A stretch of 64,000 bases of DNA from Thalassotalea algicola. GTDB lineage: Bacteria; Pseudomonadota; Gammaproteobacteria; Enterobacterales; Alteromonadaceae. The stretch spans positions 496,001-560,000 of the forward strand of contig NZ_JABBXH010000004.1 of the NCBI RefSeq assembly GCF_012932965.1, given 5' to 3'. Shown here one piece after another: positions 1 through 8,731 of this stretch (the stretch's first letter is position 1; each line of letters opens with the position of its first letter). The translations under genes and the position numbers were made by a program. A model generated the notes under the pieces. It ran no database searches. It worked only from the letters and a program-made list of their open reading frames with translations, and was not told the origin of the DNA.

Positions 1-21
1 AATCGAAAACTTCTGAATCAT
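1..21 (-). CDS. sdhB: Succinate dehydrogenase iron-sulfur subunit, first 7 codons only
   Basis: Reading the minus strand from 21 gives ATG and the residues MIQKFSI before the window edge cuts the gene. An AAGGAG ribosome binding site lies at about 29-34, inside the end of sdhA. The position directly after sdhA and this N-terminus fit SdhB, the Fe-S subunit that passes electrons from SdhA to the membrane anchor. The identification rests mainly on operon order because only 21 bases are visible. Confidence 0.75.
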
Positions 22-32
22 TTTAATGCTCC

Positions 33-1805
33 TTAGTATGTACGTGCTTTCGGAGGGAAAGCTTCGCGGTGAACAGGCTCCATATTTACATCACGCTTCG
101 ACATTTCTTCGGTCTCAGGAGAGTAAATAGTGTGACATAACCAGTTTGCATCATCACGGTCTAGGAAATCTTCACGAGAATGAGCACCACGTGATTCGGT
201 ACGGTAGTTAGCTGCTTTAGCTGTACTGAATGCAGTTTCCATTAGGTTGTCTAATTCAAGACACTCGATTCGGTCAGTGTTGAATTCACGTGACTTATCA
301 GCTAAATGCGCATTTTTAAGACGTTCACGAATATCCGTTAACTCTTTCATACCTTCAGCCATCGCTTCGCCTTCACGGAATACCGAGAAGTTTAGTTGCA
401 TACACTGCTGTAGATCTTTACGAATTTGAACTGGATCTTCACCAGATGTTGAAGATTCCCAACGGTTGTAACGAGAAAGTGCAGCGTCTAGGTCAGAATC
501 AGATGCTTCTTTACCGTTTTCAGTACCTGCTAGGTACTCACCTAAGAAGTTACCAGCTGCTCGGCCAAATACCACTAAATCAAGTAACGAGTTACCACCT
601 AAGCGGTTAGCGCCATGTACTGATACGTTAGCAATTTCACCAACAGCAAATAAACCTTCGATAATTTTGTCTTCACCCGTTTCTGGGTTGTAGCTAATTG
701 CTTGACCATTAACGTTACAAGGTACACCACCCATTTGGTAGTGACAGGTAGGTATTACTGGAATTGGCTCATTTGCAGGATGTACGTGAGCAAATGTTTC
801 AGATAAATCACAAACACCTGGTAAACGCTGCATAAGCGTTTCACGACCTAAATGATCTAACTTCAATTTGATATGAGGTCCATATTGAGGGTGGTCACAA
901 CCACGACCTTCTCGAATCTCTGTCATCATTGAACGAGCAACAACGTCACGACCAGCTAAATCTTTAGCGTTTGGTGCGTAACGTTCCATGAAGCGTTCAC
1001 CATCTTTATTTAATAGGTAACCACCTTCACCACGACAACCTTCAGTAACAAGCACACCTGCACCGGCGATACCTGTTGGATGGAACTGCCACATTTCCAT
1101 ATCTTGCATTTGAACGCCAGCACGTAACGACATACCAACACCGTCACCGGTATTAATATGTGCATTGGTTGTTGACGCGTAAATACGACCAGCACCACCA
1201 GTAGCTAATACCGTAGCACGGGCTTTAAAGTAGCAAACTTCGCCTGATTCAATATCAATTGCAGTACAACCAACAACGTTACCGTCATTGTTCTTGACAA
1301 TATCTAATGCATACCACTCAGAGAAAACGTTAGTTTTGTTTTTAACATTTTGTTGGTACAAACAATGAAGTAGTGCGTGACCAGTACGGTCAGCCGCAGC
1401 AGCAGTACGAGCCGCTTGTTCACCACCGAAGTTTTTAGATTGACCACCGAATGGGCGTTGGTAAATTTTACCTTCTTCGGTACGAGAAAATGGTAATCCC
1501 ATGTTCTCTAACTCAATAATCGCTTCAGGACCTGTTTTACACATGTATTCGATAGCGTCTTGGTCACCGATAAAGTCAGAACCTTTAACCGTGTCATACA
1601 TATGCTGTTCCCAGTGATCTTCATGGGCGTTACCAAGTGCAACTGTAATGCCACCTTGTGCCGATACTGTATGAGAACGAGTAGGAAATACTTTTGAAAT
1701 CAGGGCACAACTTTGGCCTGACTCTGAGATTGCTAGTGCGGCACGCATACCTGCACCGCCTGCGCCAATAACTATGGCGTCAAATTCACGAACTGAAACG
1801 CTCAC
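33..1805 (-). CDS. sdhA: Succinate dehydrogenase flavoprotein subunit
   Basis: SdhA oxidises succinate to fumarate on the inner face of the cytoplasmic membrane, linking the TCA cycle to the quinone pool. The 590-residue product matches the usual length (588 in E. coli). An FAD-binding GAGGAG is at residues 14-19, and SHTVSAQGG places His45 where E. coli SdhA binds FAD covalently. The active-site HPTG and the [17 protein letters not shown] segment are present. Translation appears to start at GTG (1803-1805), immediately after the sdhD stop, because no ATG lies before the FAD motif. It is the third gene of sdhC-sdhD-sdhA-sdhB. Confidence 0.98.
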   Translation of the reverse strand: MSVSVREFDAIVIGAGGAGMRAALAISESGQSCALISKVFPTRSHTVSAQGGITVALGNAHEDHWEQHMYDTVKGSDFIGDQDAIEYMCKTGPEAIIELENMGLPFSRTEEGKIYQRPFGGQSKNFGGEQAARTAAAADRTGHALLHCLYQQNVKNKTNVFSEWYALDIVKNNDGNVVGCTAIDIESGEVCYFKARATVLATGGAGRIYASTTNAHINTGDGVGMSLRAGVQMQDMEMWQFHPTGIAGAGVLVTEGCRGEGGYLLNKDGERFMERYAPNAKDLAGRDVVARSMMTEIREGRGCDHPQYGPHIKLKLDHLGRETLMQRLPGVCDLSETFAHVHPANEPIPVIPTCHYQMGGVPCNVNGQAISYNPETGEDKIIEGLFAVGEIANVSVHGANRLGGNSLLDLVVFGRAAGNFLGEYLAGTENGKEASDSDLDAALSRYNRWESSTSGEDPVQIRKDLQQCMQLNFSVFREGEAMAEGMKELTDIRERLKNAHLADKSREFNTDRIECLELDNLMETAFSTAKAANYRTESRGAHSREDFLDRDDANWLCHTIYSPETEEMSKRDVNMEPVHREAFPPKARTY

Positions 1806-2153
1806 TTACACACCCCACACAATAAGGAAGCCTGCTACGAAATATGATAGCAAGGTTACTGAGAAGAAAAATTGCAAAGTACCACGTAAGAAAGCTTTCT
1901 TAACGTAATCTGACAATACTTGCCAGATACCGATCCACGCATGGATTAACAATGCAAATAAAGAAACTAAAGCAAACACTTTCATGCAAAGGTTAGCGAA
2001 CAAACCTTTCCACACGTCAAATGTAACTTCAGGTGTGAAAGCAAAAAAGCCAGCGAGAAATAGCACAAATGCGGCTAAAACTAATGCGCTAGCTCTTAAT
2101 AAAATAAAATCATGTACACCACTACGGCCTACAGTTGCTGCGTTATTTACCAT
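1806..2153 (-). CDS. sdhD: Succinate dehydrogenase membrane anchor subunit SdhD
   Basis: This is a small hydrophobic subunit with three membrane helices that, with SdhC, binds haem b and ubiquinone. I place the start at ATG 2153 (MVNNAATVGRSG, 115 residues), not 12 codons upstream, because GGGAG lies just before it and family members begin this way. HAWIGIWQVLSDYVK matches the conserved quinone-site/haem region, the DY pair being typical. The start overlaps the sdhC stop (ATGGTAA), which suggests translational coupling. Confidence 0.95.
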   Translation of the reverse strand: MVNNAATVGRSGVHDFILLRASALVLAAFVLFLAGFFAFTPEVTFDVWKGLFANLCMKVFALVSLFALLIHAWIGIWQVLSDYVKKAFLRGTLQFFFSVTLLSYFVAGFLIVWGV

Positions 2154-2521
2154 AACCAAACTCCCACTACAGCAGAAAGTACTATCCACAACACAATGAT
2201 GAACTTAGCACTGGCATTACCCGATGCTTTTTCTTCAAAATGGCCTAAGTCCATCAATAAGTGACGAATGCCACCTAACAAGTGATAGATAATAGCGACA
2301 GAAATACCCCAAATGATAAATTTAAAGAAAACACCATCAAGCATAGCTTTAACTTGAGCGAATCCTTCAGCGGAAGATAAGGATAACGATAGAGTCCACA
2401 ATAGAATGCCGATAGCAAATATCATTATTACACCAGAAATACGGTGCAAAATAGAAGCATTTGCTGCTGGGTGCATCTTTATTGTAGTCAGGTCTAGGTT
2501 TACAGGACGTTCTTTTTTCAC
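2147..2521 (-). CDS. sdhC: Succinate dehydrogenase cytochrome b556 subunit SdhC
   Basis: This is the first gene of the sdh operon and encodes 124 residues with three membrane helices. SILHRISG (residues 23-30) is the conserved quinone-site motif, and YHLLGGIRHLLMDLGH carries His80, equivalent to haem ligand His84 of E. coli SdhC. It is transcribed divergently from gltA across a 373-base gap, the usual gammaproteobacterial arrangement for these two TCA-cycle loci. Confidence 0.96.
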   Translation of the reverse strand: MKKERPVNLDLTTIKMHPAANASILHRISGVIMIFAIGILLWTLSLSLSSAEGFAQVKAMLDGVFFKFIIWGISVAIIYHLLGGIRHLLMDLGHFEEKASGNASAKFIIVLWIVLSAVVGVWLW

Positions 2522-2894
2522 GATTGATGCCTAAAGAGCTCTTAGAGCCTTCAACTTTTTTTATTGTTACTCATGAAATATTTATGATGAGCAACCCCCC
2601 AAATGAACTACACTTATAAAAACATTACATACGAATGCAACGTTAAACAAACGAAGATCAGATTGATTATATATTTGAACTTCAGGAATTACAATTTTCG
2701 TTCGATTTTAAAGAGTTGCGGCTATTTTTTATACGAATAGATCAAATTTATTAGACTTTAGTCAATTCAAACGCACATTTGAATTGACTTTATAGGGTTA
2801 CTTTGAAGTAGAATACCCGCAGTTTTATATTCAGAAAAACTGACTAACTAGTCATTTTTTAGTCAGTATCTAAAAAATATAGGGGATAAAACAT
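2522..2894. other. Divergent sdh/gltA intergenic region
   Basis: The 373 bases hold the divergent promoters of the sdh operon and gltA. They are AT-rich with no convincing small ORF. I see a possible gltA promoter (listed separately) but cannot pick out a reliable ArcA or CRP site by eye. Confidence 0.7.
2784..2814 (+). promoter_or_regulatory. Possible gltA promoter
   Basis: TTGACT at 2784-2789 and TAGAAT at 2809-2814 resemble sigma-70 -35 and -10 boxes. Their 19-base spacing is longer than ideal, so this is a candidate only. Confidence 0.35.
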
Positions 2895-4181
2895 ATGGCT
2901 GATTCTAAAGCCTCTCTCAGTATTGATGGTAAAGAAGTTGCTGAATTACCTATTTTAAAAGGTTCTGCAGGCAACGACGTAATTGATATCCGCACCTTAG
3001 GTGCATCTGGCTACTTCACCTATGACCCAGGCTTCCTAGCAACTGCTTCATGTGAATCTGCTATTACTTTTATCGATGGCGGAAAAGGTGTTTTACAACA
3101 CCGTGGTTACCCGATTGATAGTTTAGCGAAAGAAGCTAACTACCTTGAAGTTTGCTACATATTATTAAATGGTACTGCGCCAACTAAAGCAGAGTATGAT
3201 GAATTTGAAAACATCATTACTAACCATACGATGGTTCATGAGAAGATGGCTAACTTCTTCCAAGGCTTCAGAGCAGATGCCCATCCTATGGCGATGCTTT
3301 GTGGTATTGTTGGTGCTATGTCATCGTTCTATCATGACGATTTAGACATTACAGACCCTGCACAGCGCATGCGTTGTGCACATCGTTTAGTGGCTAAAAT
3401 GCCAACTATTTCAGCGATGGCTTATAAATACAGCATGGGTCAACCTTTCGTTTACCCACGAAATGACTTAAATTATGCAGAAAACTTCTTACATATGATG
3501 TTCTCTGTACCTGCAGAAGAATATAACGTTAGCCCAACACTTGCTAAAGCAATGGACCGTATCTTTACTTTACATGCTGATCATGAGCAAAACGCTTCAA
3601 CATCTACAGTACGTTTAGCTGGTTCTTCTGGTGCAAACCCATACGCTTGTATCGCTGCTGGCGTAGCTTCACTTTGGGGCCCTGCTCATGGCGGCGCAAA
3701 TGAAGCTTGTTTAACAATGCTTGAAGAAATTGGCGATGTATCTCGCGTTGATGAGTTTGTTAAGAAAGCTAAAGATAAGAACGATCCGTTCCGTCTAATG
3801 GGTTTTGGTCATCGTGTTTATAAAAACTTTGACCCTCGTGCAACAGTAATGCGTGAAACTTGTCATGAAGTTCTAGAAGAGCTTGGTGTTAACGATCCAC
3901 TATTAGACGTTGCTATGGCGTTAGAAAAAGTTGCTTTGGAAGACCCATACTTTATCGAGAAAAAGCTATACCCTAACGTAGACTTCTACTCAGGTATCAT
4001 CTTAAAAGCGATAGGTATTCCAACAAGCATGTTCACGGTAATTTTTGCTATGTCACGCACTGTTGGCTGGATTTCTCATTGGGATGAAATGTTATCTCAA
4101 CCAGGCCAAAAAATCGGTCGCCCACGTCAAAAATATACTGGTGAAATCAATCGCGAATTCACACCATTAAAAAATAGATAA
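2895..4181 (+). CDS. gltA: Citrate synthase
   Basis: The enzyme condenses acetyl-CoA and oxaloacetate to citrate, the entry step of the TCA cycle. The product has 428 residues, against 427 in E. coli type II hexameric citrate synthase. The catalytic triad is visible: His265 in PAHGGANEA, His306 in [14 protein letters not shown] and Asp363 in NVDFYSG. An AGGGGAT ribosome binding site precedes the ATG, and an intrinsic terminator follows 20 bases after the stop, so it is probably monocistronic. Confidence 0.98.
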   Translation: MADSKASLSIDGKEVAELPILKGSAGNDVIDIRTLGASGYFTYDPGFLATASCESAITFIDGGKGVLQHRGYPIDSLAKEANYLEVCYILLNGTAPTKAEYDEFENIITNHTMVHEKMANFFQGFRADAHPMAMLCGIVGAMSSFYHDDLDITDPAQRMRCAHRLVAKMPTISAMAYKYSMGQPFVYPRNDLNYAENFLHMMFSVPAEEYNVSPTLAKAMDRIFTLHADHEQNASTSTVRLAGSSGANPYACIAAGVASLWGPAHGGANEACLTMLEEIGDVSRVDEFVKKAKDKNDPFRLMGFGHRVYKNFDPRATVMRETCHEVLEELGVNDPLLDVAMALEKVALEDPYFIEKKLYPNVDFYSGIILKAIGIPTSMFTVIFAMSRTVGWISHWDEMLSQPGQKIGRPRQKYTGEINREFTPLKNR

Positions 4182-4200
4182 TTTCGATTACCTATAACCC

Positions 4201-4227
4201 AAAAAGCAGCCTTTTAGGCTGCTTTTT
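4201..4227 (+). terminator. Intrinsic terminator of gltA
   Basis: GCAGCC and GGCTGC pair around a TTTTA loop and are followed by a T run, with a matching A run in front. The structure may also work for transcripts from the other strand. Confidence 0.9.
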
Positions 4228-4472
4228 TTATGCTCTAAGTAAAACAATTAACCAAATTTAAGTTAACCTAAAACACTTTCCTGTGCATTTATCGAACAAT
4301 AAATACACGATATTGCCAGTCGGATTATTTATTATAGTTATCTTTAACAATTCATAAATAAATAGCGTTAGGTACGTAATATATAGAAAATGGCGACAAT
4401 GATAATTAGCGCACAAAACTTAAGCATTCAATATGAATAAATATGCGCTTTGTATACTTTATACTATCAGAC

Positions 4473-5468
4473 TTAAGCAAATTTTTGTCGATAGTCCTTT
4501 GGTGTTAACCCTGTGAAACGCTTAAACAGTTGCCTAAAACTAGAAATATCTTCATAACCAACCGACCAAATAATTTTATTAATATTATCTGTTGTGTTTT
4601 CCAGTCGCTGCTTTGCCATTTCGATGCGAATACGCTGCAAGTAACTAATAGGAGTTTCTCCTGTAGCTAGTTTAAAGCGACGTTTAAACGTGCGTGAACC
4701 TAAGCCCACTTGGTCAGCAAGAGTATCGATTGAAATCTCCTGATCAAAATGCCCTTCTAACCATTCTTGAGCTTTCAATATTGCTTGGTCGTCGTGTCCT
4801 TTCTGCGCTTTAAATGTGACATAAGGTGATTGCTTCTCTCTTACCGGATCAAAAACAATCAATTTTGCAGAATCTGATGCTACTTCCTTACTGATGTAGC
4901 GCTCAATTAAATAAAGCACCATATCTATATATGCCATTGATCCACCCGAACAAATTACATCACCATTATCAACAAGTAATTGGTCTGAATTTAGTCGAAT
5001 GTATGGAAATACGCGTCTGAATAAATCAGCGCTACGCCAATGAGTCGTAGCGACTTTACCTGCCAAAAGACCTGAAGATGCTAATAAGAAGCTACCTGTA
5101 CAGAAGCTCGAAATTAGCGTCCCTTGATTCTTGCAACTTACCAACCACTGCTTAATTTCGTCTTTCTGTTCTAGCTCTATATCTTCGCCACAACAGTCAA
5201 CTACAACCTCAACAGTTGCAGAGACTATGATTACATCGGGCGTATTATCAGGATCTAGAAGTTGGGTTGGCATAATTTGTACGCCGTTATAACCAACGAC
5301 AGGCTTGTTATCTATCGTTACAATCTGACAATCTATTTTTTTATTTGCACCTTCACCGTAACGTCTATCCACACAATAGTTCGCTGCAAATATTACGTCC
5401 AAAATGCCGTATACGGCTGACACCATACACCCGTTAGTTGCTAAAACTGCCACTTTCACAATAGCCAC
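4473..5468 (-). CDS. AraC-family regulator with DJ-1/PfpI (GlxA-type) sensor domain
   Basis: Residues 1 to about 190 form a DJ-1/PfpI-like domain (SFCTGSFLLASSGLLAGK is its nucleophile-elbow region). The last 100 residues are a double helix-turn-helix of the AraC family, ending in GYEDISSFRQLFKRFTGLTPKDYR. Such GlxA/FtrA-type proteins are cytoplasmic transcription factors; the domain usually senses a ligand and is not an amidase. The target genes are unknown. It is divergent from the small membrane protein at 5563, a possible target. Length (331) and architecture are standard. Confidence 0.88.
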   Translation of the reverse strand: MAIVKVAVLATNGCMVSAVYGILDVIFAANYCVDRRYGEGANKKIDCQIVTIDNKPVVGYNGVQIMPTQLLDPDNTPDVIIVSATVEVVVDCCGEDIELEQKDEIKQWLVSCKNQGTLISSFCTGSFLLASSGLLAGKVATTHWRSADLFRRVFPYIRLNSDQLLVDNGDVICSGGSMAYIDMVLYLIERYISKEVASDSAKLIVFDPVREKQSPYVTFKAQKGHDDQAILKAQEWLEGHFDQEISIDTLADQVGLGSRTFKRRFKLATGETPISYLQRIRIEMAKQRLENTTDNINKIIWSVGYEDISSFRQLFKRFTGLTPKDYRQKFA

Positions 5469-5549
5469 CTGTCACTTTTGCCACTTATGATGGCTAATAT
5501 GCCACCTCATTTTCTTTTAATCAACCAATATCATAGCTTCAATGCCAAA

Positions 5550-5560
5550 AAGGAGGTGAT
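5550..5560 (+). promoter_or_regulatory. Unusually complete Shine-Dalgarno sequence
   Basis: AAGGAGGTGAT is a full 11-base complement of the usual 16S rRNA 3' end. It ends two bases before the ATG at 5563 and fixes that start. Confidence 0.85.
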
Positions 5561-5562
5561 AT

Positions 5563-5826
5563 ATGAAAAATTTATTAAGTCTACTTACTGTTTTTCAGCA
5601 ATTGTTAACCCTAATGATAATGATCAGTATCATAATGGTTCCTATTTATTTTGAACTATCAATGACAATGACCTTAACTGCAGTGCCAATTATGTTTTTG
5701 TTAATGTCTTGGTTTTCTATTTATTACGATCAGAAATTAATTTCATGGCGCGACTACCTACGTAAACACGAGAAATTAGATCGTTCACAGTGCAAGATTA
5801 GCGCTTGTTGGCTTCATAATGCCTAA
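5563..5826 (+). CDS. Small membrane protein of unknown function
   Basis: An 87-residue product with two hydrophobic stretches (about residues 12-28 and 33-55), then a short basic tail ending in CKISACWLHNA with two cysteines. I do not recognise the family. The very strong ribosome binding site argues that it is a real, highly translated gene. It sits between a divergent GlxA-type regulator and tcdA. Function unknown. Confidence 0.6.
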   Translation: MKNLLSLLTVFQQLLTLMIMISIIMVPIYFELSMTMTLTAVPIMFLLMSWFSIYYDQKLISWRDYLRKHEKLDRSQCKISACWLHNA

Positions 5827-5879
5827 CAAGTATTCTCTATCTTCGGAGTATTCGACGATAGGCAAGGCATTAAAATTAC

Positions 5880-5888
5880 TGGTATAAT
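5880..5888 (+). promoter_or_regulatory. Extended -10 promoter candidate for tcdA
   Basis: TGGTATAAT is a perfect extended -10 box 31 bases before the tcdA ATG. No good -35 box is seen, as is common for extended -10 promoters. Confidence 0.5.
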
Positions 5889-5919
5889 GCGCGCCCTTGT
5901 TTTCTAGCATTTAAAATTT

Positions 5920-6711
5920 ATGTCTGATTATCAATTAAGATTTGGTGGTATTGCTCGATTATACGGCGTGCAAGGTGCAGCCATTATTCAAGAAGCAGCG
6001 ATATGCGTAATAGGTATTGGTGGTGTTGGTTCATGGGTAGCCGAAGCATTAGCGCGCAGTGGTGTAGGCAAAATTACATTAATCGATCTTGATGATATAT
6101 GTGTGACCAATATAAACCGTCAAATTCATGCTAAGTCAGACACAGTTGGTGAAAGCAAAGTCGAAGAAATGGCGAAACGTATTCAACAAATCAACCCGGA
6201 CTGTCAGGTTGAAGAAGTTGAAGACTTCGTCACGTTGGACAATGTTAGAGAGTTAATCAGCAAAGAATTTGACTATGTTATTGATGCGATAGATTCCGTA
6301 CCTATTAAATCGGCAATTATTGCTCATTGTAAACGCAATAAAATACCCATTATCACTGTAGGTGGTGCTGGTGGACAAACCGATCCGACACAAATTTCAA
6401 TCTGCGATTTAAGCCAAACATATCAAGATCCTTTATTGGCAAAAGTAAGAAATCAGCTGAGGCGAGAATATAACTTCCCACGAAATACTAAACGAAAATT
6501 CAGTATAGACGCGGTATTTTCGACACAGCAATTAGTCTATCCTGACGCTGATGGTAATGTTTGCCACGCTAAACAAACACAAGAAGGCGCAATGCGCTTA
6601 GATTGCAGCGGAGGGTTTGGCGCTGCCACTCACGTAACAGCAAGTTTTGCTTTTTTTGCAGTAGGAAAAACGATTGATAAGCTGATTAAGAAAAAATTAT
6701 CGGCTCACTAG
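5920..6711 (+). CDS. tcdA: tRNA threonylcarbamoyladenosine dehydratase (CsdL)
   Basis: TcdA is an E1-like, ATP-dependent enzyme that converts t6A37 of ANN-reading tRNAs to its cyclic form and works with the CsdA-CsdE sulfur relay. The nucleotide-binding GIGGVGSW is at about residues 32-39, followed by the ThiF/MoeB-like core (TLIDLDDICVTNINRQIHA, DYVIDAIDSVPIK). The 263 residues fit the family. The gene is convergent with the fused csdA-csdE gene and their stop codons overlap in the sequence CTAG. Confidence 0.95.
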   Translation: MSDYQLRFGGIARLYGVQGAAIIQEAAICVIGIGGVGSWVAEALARSGVGKITLIDLDDICVTNINRQIHAKSDTVGESKVEEMAKRIQQINPDCQVEEVEDFVTLDNVRELISKEFDYVIDAIDSVPIKSAIIAHCKRNKIPIITVGGAGGQTDPTQISICDLSQTYQDPLLAKVRNQLRREYNFPRNTKRKFSIDAVFSTQQLVYPDADGNVCHAKQTQEGAMRLDCSGGFGAATHVTASFAFFAVGKTIDKLIKKKLSAH

Positions 6712-8357
6712 CTTTCACTTTCGGCTACGATTTGTATTATGCGTGCAACAATAGAGCGAACACCGCTGCCGCGTGAAGGACTTAAATGTTGTATCAGTCC
6801 TAATTGTTCAAAATAGCCTTCAATATCGAAATCAAGTATTTGCTCAGACGACTTATTTTCAAACGCAGATAATATGATAACAAGTAATCCCCTGATCACT
6901 TTGGCATCACTATCTGTCTGAAAGTGCCAATGGTTAACGCCATCGACTTGACCTTGCAACCAAACATCACTTTCGCAACCTTGAATTAAATTGTCTTCAC
7001 CTCTTAAACTTTTGGGCATTCTCGATAGGGATTTACCAAGCATCATTATTTCACGGTGACGGCCATCCCAGCCTTTAGCTTTTTCAAAACGATGATTGAT
7101 ATCTTCGAGCGCACTAGTTTCGTCAACAGTTGTTCTCAATTCTTGTGTTAAATACTGGTTTAAAACATTAATGAGGGAGTCTACTTCAGCGCGGGTATTA
7201 TATGGCGCTAATGAAACACGAATACAGCCATCAAGTGATAAGTACTCCATTAACGGCATAGCACAATGATGCCCTGCTCTAACCGCAATATTATTGGTAT
7301 CAAGAAAACTCGCAATGTCCTGATTATGGTGTTCATCAATAATAAAAGAAAAAACAGGAATATCGGGTATGTCTGTAAACAAAAGCGTTAAATTGGGTAT
7401 TTGGTTTAATTGTTTAAAACAATACTCAGTTAATGCTCGTTCATATTGGACAAACTGTTCCCTGTATTCTTCAACAAATTTAATCGCAGCAGAAAGCCCC
7501 AATACAGCTGAGATATTAGGTGTACCCGATTCAAATTTAAATGGCAGTTCGCCGTAGGTCGTACCAGAAAAACTTACGTTTTTTATCATCTCTCCGCCAA
7601 ACTGGTATGGCGGCATTTTCATTAGTAATTCTCGTTTGCCAAATAGCACACCGATGCCCGTTGGGCCAAACATTTTATGTCCAGAATAGACAAGAAAGTC
7701 ACAATCTAACGATTGCACATCAATCTTAATATGAGCGACAGCTTGAGCCGCATCAACAAGAATTTTAGCGCCTACATTTCGAGCGGCTTTGACAATACCG
7801 TTAATATCATTAACTTTACCGACAGTATTAGAAATTAATGTACAGGCAACAATAGCGGTTTTAGGTGAGATATATGTTGATAAATTATCGGTATCGATTT
7901 TGCCATCGCTTGTTAATGGTAACACCCTAATTTTTGCGCCAGTTCGTTTTGCTACTTCTTGCCATGGCACTATATTGGCGTGATGCTCACTGTGACTTAA
8001 TAAAATTTCATCATCTTTCGATAAAAAGACACTGCCATAGCATTGAGCAACAATATTAATAGCCTCTGTGGTGCCTTTGGTCCAGACAATTTCTTGCTCA
8101 CTACTAGCATTAATAAAACGTTGAGCGTCAACTCGTGACTTTTCAAAAAGTGCGGTAGCCGAGCGACTAAGTTGATGAGAAGAACGATGGACATTGGCAT
8201 TGCAGTTCAAATAATAATTTGACGTCGCATCTATAACATTTTGTGGTTTTTGAGTGGTAGCTGCATTATCGAAATAAATAAGAGGTTTACCCTCACTCTC
8301 GGATAAACACAGTAACGGAAAAATTTTTTTAAAACGTTGTGGACAAAAATCACTCAT
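6708..8357 (-). CDS. csdA: Fused cysteine desulfurase CsdA and sulfur acceptor CsdE
   Basis: Residues 1 to about 405 are a class V aminotransferase-fold cysteine desulfurase: PLP-binding Lys228 in SGHKMFGP and persulfide Cys365 in AGHHCAMPL. Residues about 410-549 are a SufE/CsdE-like acceptor: FEKAKGWDGRHREIMMLGK and Cys461 in IQGCESDVWL. In E. coli these are separate adjacent proteins; here both are in one 549-residue chain, so sulfur could pass from Cys365 to Cys461 within the molecule. I take ATG 8357 as start in place of the TTG one codon earlier. It is next to tcdA, the third CSD member. Confidence 0.93.
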   Translation of the reverse strand: MSDFCPQRFKKIFPLLCLSESEGKPLIYFDNAATTQKPQNVIDATSNYYLNCNANVHRSSHQLSRSATALFEKSRVDAQRFINASSEQEIVWTKGTTEAINIVAQCYGSVFLSKDDEILLSHSEHHANIVPWQEVAKRTGAKIRVLPLTSDGKIDTDNLSTYISPKTAIVACTLISNTVGKVNDINGIVKAARNVGAKILVDAAQAVAHIKIDVQSLDCDFLVYSGHKMFGPTGIGVLFGKRELLMKMPPYQFGGEMIKNVSFSGTTYGELPFKFESGTPNISAVLGLSAAIKFVEEYREQFVQYERALTEYCFKQLNQIPNLTLLFTDIPDIPVFSFIIDEHHNQDIASFLDTNNIAVRAGHHCAMPLMEYLSLDGCIRVSLAPYNTRAEVDSLINVLNQYLTQELRTTVDETSALEDINHRFEKAKGWDGRHREIMMLGKSLSRMPKSLRGEDNLIQGCESDVWLQGQVDGVNHWHFQTDSDAKVIRGLLVIILSAFENKSSEQILDFDIEGYFEQLGLIQHLSPSRGSGVRSIVARIIQIVAESES

Positions 8358-8500
8358 CAATTAATTGACACAAATCAGCAATAAAACTTGCACAATTATA
8401 CCTTAGTATCAGCGGCTAATTGAGGAATTATTTAGTTAATTCACTGTTAATTTTCTAGTCAATGGTCTATACCTAATAGACACTAAATAAGGTTGTAATT

Positions 8501-8719
8501 ATGTCATTATTCTCTTGGTTTAAAGAAGCTAATCATAAAGTGTATCGGAAGCCTCTAATTGGAAATGATAAACATCAATTAAATCAAGCTATGTGGCCAA
8601 CGGCAAAAGTAAGAGACTCTTTATTAGAATCAAACAAACCAGCCATTTTAAAACCAAATAAAACATCAAATTTAACTTATTTTGACGTTCCGCAAATAGA
8701 CCTGATCAACCGAAACTAG
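8501..8719 (+). CDS. Small hypothetical protein
   Basis: A 72-residue, basic, Asn-rich soluble product beginning MSLFSWFKEANHKVYRK. A weak AAGG-type ribosome binding site lies before the ATG. It has no signal peptide, membrane segment or recognised motif. It occupies the gap between csdA and the convergent gene at 8732, and its codon use resembles its neighbours. Family not recognised; real but uncharacterised is the best reading. Confidence 0.5.
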   Translation: MSLFSWFKEANHKVYRKPLIGNDKHQLNQAMWPTAKVRDSLLESNKPAILKPNKTSNLTYFDVPQIDLINRN

Positions 8720-8731
8720 CCGGCAAAATCT

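Noticed and set aside
2641-2780. Small RNA in the sdh-gltA gap
   Set aside because: No promoter-terminator pair or stable hairpin could be defined by eye.
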